Positions 24,690-31,441 of a stretch of DNA of 38,608 nt are shown here, in pieces; positions within the stretch are counted from its first letter, which is position 1, and the number at the start of each line of letters is the position of its first letter. The stretch is from Embleya sp040605455 (lineage in GTDB: Bacteria > Actinomycetota > Actinomycetes > Streptomycetales > Streptomycetaceae), in contig NZ_JBEXCV010000087.1 in NCBI RefSeq assembly GCF_040605455.1, positions 1 to 38,608 on the forward strand. The letters are read 5' to 3'. The translations under genes and the position numbers were made by a program. Below the pieces are notes generated by a model, which did not search any database, was not told the DNA's origin, and was given only the letters and a program-made list of their open reading frames with translations.

Positions 24690-25898
24690 CTACCGGACGA
24701 GCCGGGCGAGCGCGGCCGCCACCAGCGTCTCCACACCGGTCGCCAGCGTGGGGTCGAGCACGGGCGCGAAGTACGGCGAGTGGTTGGTGGGGATGTTCTC
24801 CGCGATCCGGCCCGCCGCCTGCGCCTTTGCGTAGGCGTCCGGATCGCTCCCGCCGACGAACCAATACGCGGCGGGTACGCGGCCGGCGTCGGTCAGCAGC
24901 CCGAAGTCCTCGCTCGCCGGTATCAGCGGCAGCGGGACCAGTCGCTCCCGGTCGAACTGCGCCGTGAACGCCGCGAGCACGGCGTCGCCGGCCCGCTCGT
25001 CGTTGACCAGCGCGGGGAAGCTGTACAGCAGCTCGACCTCCGGTTCCGGTGCCCCGGACGTCGCCGCCTCGCCGCGGACGATCCGCTCGATCGCCGCGAG
25101 CGCCCGGTCACGGACCGCGGGCTCGAAGGAGCGTAGCGTCAAACCCAGTTCGGCCTCGTCGGGAATGATGTTCTCCTTGGTGCCCGCGTGCATCGACCCG
25201 ACGGTCAGCACCACCGGGTCGGTTGCCGCCACCTCCCGGGACACCACGGTCTGCAGGCGCAGCACCGTCGCGGCGGCCAAGACCACCGGGTCCACGGCCG
25301 CCTCCGGCCGCGAGCCGTGACCGCCCTTGCCGCGCAGCCGGATCCGGATGGCGTCGCCGGCGGCCATGGTGACCCCGTTGCGATAGCCGATCCGGCCGGC
25401 CGGTCTCGGGCCCACGTGCTGGCCGAACGCGACCGCCGGGGTGCCGAACCGTTTGTACAGGCCGTCGTCGAGCATCGCCCGGGCGCCGCGGCCGATCTCC
25501 TCCGCGGGCTGGAAGACCAGTAACACCCGGCCCGACCAGTCGGTGCAGTGGCGGGCCAACATGGTCGCGGCACCGATCAGCCACGTGGTGTGCATGTCGT
25601 GGCCGCAGGCGTGGGCAACCCCGTCGTTCACCGACGCATAGGGCAGGCCGGTCTTCTCCGTGACCGGCAACGCGTCGATGTCGGCGCGCAGCAACACGGT
25701 CGGCCCGTCGCCCCGGGCGAGGACGCCGACCACGCCGGTGCCGCCGACCCCTTCGACCGTCTCGCAGCCGAGCGCGCGCAGGTGCGCGGCGACGCGGGCC
25801 GCCGTGCGGTGCTCCTCGAAGGACAACTCGGGGTGCCGGTGCAGGTCCTGGTACAGCTCGGTCAGCTCGGTCAGCAGGTCGAGTGGTGTGGCAATCAT
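24690..25898 (-). CDS. M20-family amidohydrolase/peptidase (hippurate-hydrolase type)
   Basis: 402 residues. The M20D pattern is complete: LHRHPELSFEEH at residues 19-30; the metal ligands in ACGHDMHT (Cys98, His100, His103); FQPAEEIGRGA (Glu133/134); GQHVGPRPAG (His161); and NHSPYFAP near the C-terminus. Such enzymes remove acyl groups from N-acyl amino acids or peptides in the cytoplasm. GGAAGG lies at correct spacing before the ATG at 25898. It is divergent from the TetR/ABC exporter genes. A role in trimming or inactivating the cluster product is possible but unproven. Confidence 0.88.
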   Translation of the reverse strand: MIATPLDLLTELTELYQDLHRHPELSFEEHRTAARVAAHLRALGCETVEGVGGTGVVGVLARGDGPTVLLRADIDALPVTEKTGLPYASVNDGVAHACGHDMHTTWLIGAATMLARHCTDWSGRVLLVFQPAEEIGRGARAMLDDGLYKRFGTPAVAFGQHVGPRPAGRIGYRNGVTMAAGDAIRIRLRGKGGHGSRPEAAVDPVVLAAATVLRLQTVVSREVAATDPVVLTVGSMHAGTKENIIPDEAELGLTLRSFEPAVRDRALAAIERIVRGEAATSGAPEPEVELLYSFPALVNDERAGDAVLAAFTAQFDRERLVPLPLIPASEDFGLLTDAGRVPAAYWFVGGSDPDAYAKAQAAGRIAENIPTNHSPYFAPVLDPTLATGVETLVAAALARLVR

Positions 25899-25950
25899 CA
25901 GACACCTTCCGTCCGGTCGGCGGGACACGGCCGATGGTAGCGCCGGCGCA

Positions 25951-25980
25951 TTGACTGAGTGAGAGCTCACTCATTATTCT
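25951..25980 (+). promoter_or_regulatory. TetR-controlled promoter with operator between -35 and -10
   Basis: TTGACT (25951-25956) and TATTCT (25975-25980) are spaced by 18 bases, a good vegetative promoter. The palindrome TGAGTGA-gagc-TCACTCA (25956-25973) fills the spacer, so a bound TetR dimer would block RNA polymerase. The predicted transcript start, about seven bases after the -10 box, coincides with the GTG at 25988, which indicates a leaderless message. Confidence 0.8.
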
Positions 25981-25987
25981 CCTTCGG

Positions 25988-26659
25988 GTGACCGACAACA
26001 CGATCAGTGGGGACCGGCGGCGGCGCCGCGCGCCCTCCCTGGAGCCCGAGGAGCGGCGCGCCGCTATCATCGCCGCCACTCTCCCGCTCCTGCTGGAGCG
26101 CGGTGTGTCGGTGTCCACGCAGCAGATCGCCCGGGCTGCGGGCATCGCCGAGGGCACGATCTTCAGCGTGTTCCCGGACAAGCACTCGCTCATCCACGCC
26201 ACCGTGCTGAGCAGTTTCGAGCCGACGCCCATCGTGGCCGCGATCGCCGCGGTTGATCCGGACCTTGAACTGCGCGACCGGCTGACCACGGTGATCCACG
26301 TCATCGCCGACCAACTCGTCGCGACCGAGCCGCTCGTGGCCGCGCTGCGCAGTCAGACCGTGCCGGCGGAGGTCAAGGAACCATTCCTGGCGGAGGTGGC
26401 GCGCTACCGGCAACACCTCGTCACGGCAGTCGCCGATGTGATCAAGCCCGACCGCCGACTGTTGCGCCAGTCGCCGACGATGGTCGCTCAACTGGTGGTG
26501 GCGATGGTATTCGCCACCACCCGGGGCACGTTCGGCCTCGGCGACGCGCTCGACACCAGCGAGATCTCCACGCTGCTGCTGGACGGTCTGCTCAAGCGCG
26601 ACCATGCCGCCGGCCCGGCGCGGCAGCCGACCCGGTCGACCGAAAGGGTGCGACGCTGA
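25988..26659 (+). CDS. TetR-family regulator of the ABC exporter
   Basis: 223 residues. The HTH is at about residues 22-66 (ERRAAIIAATLPLLLERGVS, IARAAGIAEGTIFSVFPDK), followed by an all-helical ligand domain. No ribosome site precedes the GTG at 25988, and the promoter geometry predicts a leaderless transcript. Its stop overlaps the first base of the ABC gene start (TGATG), so regulator and exporter form one operon. Autorepression through the TGAGTGA palindrome would keep the pump off until a ligand, perhaps the cluster product, accumulates. Confidence 0.9.
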   Translation: MTDNTISGDRRRRRAPSLEPEERRAAIIAATLPLLLERGVSVSTQQIARAAGIAEGTIFSVFPDKHSLIHATVLSSFEPTPIVAAIAAVDPDLELRDRLTTVIHVIADQLVATEPLVAALRSQTVPAEVKEPFLAEVARYRQHLVTAVADVIKPDRRLLRQSPTMVAQLVVAMVFATTRGTFGLGDALDTSEISTLLLDGLLKRDHAAGPARQPTRSTERVRR

Positions 26660-28392
26660 TGTTACCGCGCTTGCTGCGCCGGTACCTGCGGCCTTACCGG
26701 GGTGCCCTCACCCTTCTCCTCCTCCTGCAGGTCGGGCAGGCCATCGCCGCCCTCCAACTGCCGAGTCTCAACGCCGACCTCATCGACAACGGCGTGCTCG
26801 CCGGCGACAACGGATACATCCTGCGGATCGGCGGGGTGATGGCGGCCGTCGCGCTGGCCCAGATCTGCTGTTCGATCACGGCGGTTTATCTCAGCGCCCG
26901 GGTCGCCACCGCGCTGGGTTACGACCTGCGGGCGGCGGTCTTCGACCGGGTGCTGTCCTTCTCCACCCGGGAGGTGAACCGGATCGGCACGGCGTCGCTC
27001 TTCAACCGCACCACCAACGACGTGCAACAGATCCAGCTCCTGGCGCTGCTCACCGGCACCGTGCTGGTGCCCGCGCCGATCGTGTGCGTCGGTGGCGTCG
27101 TCATGGCGCTGCGCCTGGACGGGCCGCTGTCCGGCATCTTCGCGGTCATCATCCCGGTGCTGGTCGTCATCGTGGGTGTCCTGGTCGGCCGGATGCTTCC
27201 ACTGCACCGGTTGGCCCAGGCCCGGCTCGACCGCGCCAACGGCATCCTGCGCGAGCAGATCACCGGGGTCCGGGTCATCCGGGCATTCGTCCGAGACGAC
27301 CGCGAGCGCCGCAGGTTCACCGCGGCGAACGAGGAACTCACCGAGGTGTCGCTGCGCGTCAGCCGGCTCACGGCCGTGATGTTCCCCATCCTGATGCTGG
27401 TCATCTACGTGTCCAGCGTCGCCGTCCTGTGGTTCGGCGGGCACCGGATCGCCACCGGACCGATGCCGGTCGGCGCGCTGCCGGCGTACCTGTCGTACCT
27501 GATGCAGATCCTCATGTCGATTCTGTCGGCCACCTTCATGTTCACCATGATTCCGCGGGCCGAGGTGAGCGCCGAACGCATCCGGGACGTCCTCGACACG
27601 CAGCCGATGCGGCGGGCGCCGGACCACGCCCGGACCGCGCTGCCCCGCGTCGGCGAGGTCGAACTGTCCGAGGTGGAGTTCCGCTACCCCGGCGCCGATT
27701 CGGCCGTATTGCAGGGCATCGATCTCGTGGCCCGCCCGGGCACCGTCACGGCGATCGTCGGCGGTACCGGCAGCGGCAAGACGACCCTGCTCAACCTGGT
27801 GGCGCAGCTGATCGAGGCGAGCGCGGGCAGCGTCCGGGTCGGCGGTGCCGACGTGCGGGAGCTGGCGCCCGCGGTGCTCGCGGCGCAGGTGGGGTACGTA
27901 CCGCAGCGGCCGTTCCTGTTCTCCGGGACCATCGCCGGCAATCTCCGGCACGGCAGGCACGACGCCACCGAGGCCGATATGTGGCACGCCCTGGAGGTCG
28001 CCCAGGCCCGGGAGTTCGTCGAACGGCTCCCGCAAGGTCTGGAGGCCACGGTCACCCAGGGCGGCTCCAACCTGTCCGGTGGGCAGCGCCAGCGGCTGGC
28101 CATAGCCCGGGCGCTCATCCGCCGGCCCGCGATCTACCTGCTCGACGACTCGTTCTCCGCGCTGGACTACGCCACCGAGGCGGCGCTGCGTACCGCGCTC
28201 ATCGGCGAGACGGCCGCAGCGACTGTACTGGTCGTCGCGCAGCGGGTCAGCACCATCCGGGACGCGGACCACATCGTCGTGCTGGACGAGGGTCGCGTCG
28301 TCGGGACCGGCACGCACAGCGAACTGCTCGCGCACAACGCCACGTACCGGGAAATCGCCCTGTCCCAGCTGAACGACCAGGAAGCCGCGTGA
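26659..28392 (+). CDS. ABC exporter half-transporter with degenerate ATP site
   Basis: 577 residues: six-helix membrane domain (about 1-320) fused to a nucleotide-binding domain. Walker A is GGTGSGKTT (Lys374), the signature LSGGQRQ (472-478) is canonical, but Walker B ends YLLDDS with Asp497 in place of the catalytic Glu, and the switch His is Gln528 (VVAQRVS). Loss of both residues marks the degenerate-site subunit of heterodimeric exporters (LmrC/BmrC/TM287 kind). The partner follows one base after the stop. The pair probably exports the product of the adjacent cluster or another toxic compound. Confidence 0.92.
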   Translation: MLPRLLRRYLRPYRGALTLLLLLQVGQAIAALQLPSLNADLIDNGVLAGDNGYILRIGGVMAAVALAQICCSITAVYLSARVATALGYDLRAAVFDRVLSFSTREVNRIGTASLFNRTTNDVQQIQLLALLTGTVLVPAPIVCVGGVVMALRLDGPLSGIFAVIIPVLVVIVGVLVGRMLPLHRLAQARLDRANGILREQITGVRVIRAFVRDDRERRRFTAANEELTEVSLRVSRLTAVMFPILMLVIYVSSVAVLWFGGHRIATGPMPVGALPAYLSYLMQILMSILSATFMFTMIPRAEVSAERIRDVLDTQPMRRAPDHARTALPRVGEVELSEVEFRYPGADSAVLQGIDLVARPGTVTAIVGGTGSGKTTLLNLVAQLIEASAGSVRVGGADVRELAPAVLAAQVGYVPQRPFLFSGTIAGNLRHGRHDATEADMWHALEVAQAREFVERLPQGLEATVTQGGSNLSGGQRQRLAIARALIRRPAIYLLDDSFSALDYATEAALRTALIGETAAATVLVVAQRVSTIRDADHIVVLDEGRVVGTGTHSELLAHNATYREIALSQLNDQEAA

Positions 28393-28393
28393 C

Positions 28394-30358
28394 ATGACGC
28401 AGCCCACCACGAACAAGCGCCCGCCCCTGGCGGGCGCGGTCGGCGCCGGGCGCGCACTGGGCGGCGGGATGCCACCGCCTGCGGTGCTGGACCTGCGCGG
28501 CTCGATCCGCCGCCTGGCGCGCACCCTGCGTCCGGACGGCAGGCTCATCGCCGCGACCGCCGGCTGCGCCGTGGTCGGCGTCGGCCTGGCGGTGCTGGGA
28601 CCGCTCACACTCGGCAAGGCCACCGACGTCATCATCACCGGCCACATCGGCGCCCGGCTACAGCCGGGCATCACCAAGGCCGAGGCCGTCGCCCATCTGC
28701 GCGCGACCGGGGACAACCGGCTGGCGGACGTGGTGTCCCCGCTGCCCGTGTTACCCGGCCACGGGATCGACTTCACCCGTCTGGGCTGGGTCCTGCTCGT
28801 GGCCCTGCTGCTGTATGTCTTCTCCGGGGTGTTCGGCATCGTCCAAGCCCGGCTCACCGCCCGGGCGGTGCAGCGGATCGGCTTCCGGCTCCGGGAGGAG
28901 GTCGAGGCGAAGCTCTCCCGGTTGCCGCTGAGTTACTTCGACCTGCAGTCGCGCGGGGACGTGCTCAGCCGCGCGACCAACGACATGGACAACCTCACCC
29001 AGACCATGCAGCAGACGCTGAGCCAGTTGCTGACGTCGATCCTCACCATCGCCGGCGTGGTCGCGGTGATGTTCTGGGTGTCGTGGCTGCTTGCCCTCGT
29101 CGCGCTGACCACGGTCCCACTGTGCCTGCTCGGTGCCACCAGGATCGGCCGCCGGGCACAGCCCCACTTCGTCAAGCAGTGGGCCACCACCGGCCGGCTC
29201 AACGGGCACATCGAGGAGACGTACGCCGGACACACGGTGGTACGGGTCTTCGGGCTGCAGGACGCGGTGCGAAAGGATTTCGACCGCCACAACCGCGAGT
29301 TGCGTCAGGTCGGCTTCCGGGCGCAGTTCGCCTCCGGAACCATCCAACCCACCATGCTGTTCCTCGCCAACATCAACTTCGTCCTGGTCGCGGTGAGCGG
29401 CGGGCTGTTCGCCACTGCCGGCGTAATCACCCTCGGCAGCGTCCAGGCATTCATCCAGTACTCCCGCCAGCTGAGCCAGCCGATCACTCAGGTGGCGACC
29501 ATGAGCAATCTCCTACAGTCCGGCATCGCCTCGGCGGAGCGGATATTCCAGCTGCTCGACACCGAAGAGCAGCCGCCTGATCCGGTACCACCGGTCCGGC
29601 CGGCCGCGGTAGGGGGCCGAATCGTCTTCGAGGATGTCTGCTTCCGGTACTCGCCGGACGAACCGCTGATCGAGCACCTCTCGTTCACCGCCGAGCCGGG
29701 GCAGACGGTCGCGATCGTCGGCCCCACGGGCGCCGGGAAGACGACCCTGGTCAACCTCCTGATGCGCTTCTACGACATCACCGCGGGCCGGATCAGTATC
29801 GACGGTGTGGACATCGCGACGATGACCCGGGAGGACGTGCGGCGCAACATCGGCATGGTGCTGCAGGACACCTGGCTGTTCCGGGGCACCGTCGCCGACA
29901 ACATCGGGTACGGCGCGGACCGCCCGACAGCCGAACAGATCGAGGAGGCCGCCCGCGCGGCGCATGTCGACCACTTCGTGCGCGCCATGCCGGACGGTTA
30001 CCGGACGATGCTGGACGAGGCGGGTACCAACCTCAGTGCCGGTGAGCGGCAACTCCTGACGATCGCACGCGCGTTCCTCGGCCGGCCGGGCATCCTGATC
30101 CTGGACGAGGCGACCAGTTCCGTGGACACCCGTACCGAGATCCTGATCCAGCGCGCGATGAACACGTTGCGCACCGGGCGGACCAGCTTCGTCATCGCCC
30201 ACCGGCTGTCCACGGTCCGCGACGCCGACCTGATCCTCGTCATGGAGGCGGGTCACATCGTCGAGCAGGGCACCCACGACCAGCTGTGCGCGGCCGGCGG
30301 CGCCTACGCGCGGCTGCACGCCGCGCAGTTCGCCGGGGCGGATCGCCACCGGAACTGA
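28394..30358 (+). CDS. ABC exporter half-transporter with canonical catalytic residues
   Basis: 654 residues. It has a Pro/Gly-rich N-terminus of about 45 residues and an unusually long extracytoplasmic loop after helix 1 (about residues 75-120), then six helices and the nucleotide-binding domain. Walker A is GPTGAGKTT (Lys449), the signature is LSAGERQ rather than LSGGQ, Walker B is ILILDEATSS with Glu572, and the switch His603 is in VIAHRLS. It supplies the catalytic Walker B Glu and switch His that its partner lacks, as expected for a heterodimer. It starts one base after the partner's stop. The 22-base gap to the convergent SDR gene leaves no room for a clear terminator. Confidence 0.92.
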   Translation: MTQPTTNKRPPLAGAVGAGRALGGGMPPPAVLDLRGSIRRLARTLRPDGRLIAATAGCAVVGVGLAVLGPLTLGKATDVIITGHIGARLQPGITKAEAVAHLRATGDNRLADVVSPLPVLPGHGIDFTRLGWVLLVALLLYVFSGVFGIVQARLTARAVQRIGFRLREEVEAKLSRLPLSYFDLQSRGDVLSRATNDMDNLTQTMQQTLSQLLTSILTIAGVVAVMFWVSWLLALVALTTVPLCLLGATRIGRRAQPHFVKQWATTGRLNGHIEETYAGHTVVRVFGLQDAVRKDFDRHNRELRQVGFRAQFASGTIQPTMLFLANINFVLVAVSGGLFATAGVITLGSVQAFIQYSRQLSQPITQVATMSNLLQSGIASAERIFQLLDTEEQPPDPVPPVRPAAVGGRIVFEDVCFRYSPDEPLIEHLSFTAEPGQTVAIVGPTGAGKTTLVNLLMRFYDITAGRISIDGVDIATMTREDVRRNIGMVLQDTWLFRGTVADNIGYGADRPTAEQIEEAARAAHVDHFVRAMPDGYRTMLDEAGTNLSAGERQLLTIARAFLGRPGILILDEATSSVDTRTEILIQRAMNTLRTGRTSFVIAHRLSTVRDADLILVMEAGHIVEQGTHDQLCAAGGAYARLHAAQFAGADRHRN

Positions 30359-30380
30359 CCCCCGTCCCGGTCACGCACGG

Positions 30381-31094
30381 TCAGGCCGTCCCGTCGGCGA
30401 CCGCGACGTGGATGACCTGACCCGACACGATGGTGGCCGCGTCGCCGGCCAGGAACGCCACCGTGGCCGCGAGTTCGGCGTCCGCCGTCGCCCGCCCGCC
30501 CGGCGCGGGCGAACCCGGCGCCGGCGGGAGGATCTCCGCCGCGGCCGGCGCACGCACGCCGAGACCCGCGACGACGAGGTTGGCGGTGACGCCGAACGCG
30601 TCGGCCTCCAGCGCCAGCGTCCGGGTGAACCCTTCCAGCCCGGCCCGGACCGTGGCGTTCTCCCGCCGGCCCGCGGCGCCGAGCACGTTGGCCACGGTGA
30701 CGATGCGCCCGTACCCCTCTCTGATCATCGGGTCGAGCACCGCCCGGCTGATCAGGAACGTCTCCCGCAGCGGCCCGCCCACGTACCCGTCCCAGTCCGC
30801 TACCTCGCACAGCGGCCCGCTCAGCAGGGCGTCGACGACGTTCAGCAGCACGGCGGGTGGGCCGAGATGCTCGTCGACGTAGTCCACCGCCTGCTGCACG
30901 GAGTCGGCCTCGCTCGCGCGTACCGCCAGGGATATCGCCCGTCGGCCCGACCGGCGCGCGCGATCCACGGCCGCGGCGCAGGCATCCGGCGACGGGCCGA
31001 GCACGGCGAGGTCGAATCCCTCGTCGGCCAGCCGTCCCGCGATCGCGTCGCGGGCGGCCCAGCCCGCTCCGGAAAGGATGGCAACTCCGGCCAC
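30381..31094 (-). CDS. Short-chain dehydrogenase (FabG-like) homologue lacking cofactor and catalytic motifs
   Basis: 237 residues with overall SDR layout: first strand and loop MAGVAILSGAGWAARDAIAG, N-x-x-D region at 85-88, then GYGRIVTVANVLG, AGLEGFTRTLALEADAFGVT and a C-terminal strand SGQVIHV. The Rossmann glycines of T-G-x-x-x-G-x-G are replaced (SGAGWAAR), NNAG becomes NVVD, the catalytic Ser position is Asn136, and the Y-x-x-x-K pair is Asn146 and Arg150. It is therefore probably not a normal reductase. GTG at 31094 is chosen because GGGGGAGG lies just upstream and homology starts there. It is divergent from the biosynthetic operon. Confidence 0.8.
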   Translation of the reverse strand: MAGVAILSGAGWAARDAIAGRLADEGFDLAVLGPSPDACAAAVDRARRSGRRAISLAVRASEADSVQQAVDYVDEHLGPPAVLLNVVDALLSGPLCEVADWDGYVGGPLRETFLISRAVLDPMIREGYGRIVTVANVLGAAGRRENATVRAGLEGFTRTLALEADAFGVTANLVVAGLGVRAPAAAEILPPAPGSPAPGGRATADAELAATVAFLAGDAATIVSGQVIHVAVADGTA

Positions 31095-31197
31095 ATCGGC
31101 CTCCCCCCAGCCGTTCGAAGGCGGGAGCGTACCAGTCGAACGAGCCGTATCCCTCGATGGCCGACGCGGCTGAGGGGGTGCGTGCGCGGCGACGTGT

Positions 31198-31222
31198 ACG
31201 GGTCGCATCGGTCTGGACCCGT
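31198..31222. promoter_or_regulatory. Inverted repeat upstream of the biosynthetic operon, possible operator
   Basis: ACGGGTC (31198-31204) and GACCCGT (31216-31222) are exact inverted 7-mers with an 11-base spacer. They lie just upstream of the putative -10 box at 31238-31243, at about the -35 position, in the gap between the SDR-like gene and the ligase. Suited to a dimeric regulator; none with this site is encoded in the window as far as I can tell. Confidence 0.45.
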
Positions 31223-31237
31223 TCGCCGACCCCTGCC

Positions 31238-31243
31238 TAGACT
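31238..31243 (+). promoter_or_regulatory. Putative -10 box of the ligase-NRPS-P450-halogenase operon
   Basis: TAGACT fits the vegetative -10 consensus of Streptomyces. Transcription would start near 31250, leaving a leader of about 190 bases before the ligase ATG. The -35 is poor (TGGACC-like), suggesting that an activator is needed. Confidence 0.4.
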
Positions 31244-31263
31244 CGGCGACTTCCTTGGAAATC

Positions 31264-31288
31264 CTGAGGCGGCATGGTCCCGCCTCAG
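31264..31288 (+). terminator. Attenuator-like hairpin in the leader of the biosynthetic operon
   Basis: CTGAGGCGG (31264-31272) pairs perfectly with CCGCCTCAG (31280-31288) around a 7-base loop, followed within 12 bases by TTTT (31297-31300). It lies some 150 bases before the ligase start, inside the presumed transcript. The loop contains an ATG (31274), in frame with the ligase and preceded by GAGG, so the hairpin could also mask a start site. Confidence 0.5.
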
Positions 31289-31441
31289 TCTCTGCCTTTT
31301 CCCGCCGCGGAACCCGGCCCCAGCGCTGCCCCAGTCGGAAGCGCGGGCACCGCGACGGAATGCCCGACGGATCCCGTAGGCCCGCCCGCGACCGCGCGGC
31401 GGTGCCCAGCCCTGCAGCCGTACACCGAATGGGAGTGCGCC

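Noticed and set aside
22931..24967. A 678-codon open frame on the plus strand
   Set aside because: It is antisense to the GH5 and M20 genes, which have full motifs. Its composition is the Gly/Val/Arg-rich shadow expected opposite GC-rich codons, and it has no recognisable domain.
26662..28857. A 731-codon open frame on the minus strand
   Set aside because: It is antisense to the first ABC half-transporter; all ABC motifs are on the plus strand.
31274..31441. Alternative ligase start giving a 56-residue N-terminal extension
   Set aside because: The extension is Pro/Ala low-complexity sequence without family similarity, while the ATG at 31442 has GGGAG and fits ANL ligase length. Kept only as a note because a GAGG precedes the upstream ATG.
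31250..31441. T-box or amino acid riboswitch in the ligase leader
   Set aside because: Only one clear hairpin is visible. No T-box motif, specifier loop or leader peptide with repeated aromatic codons was found.
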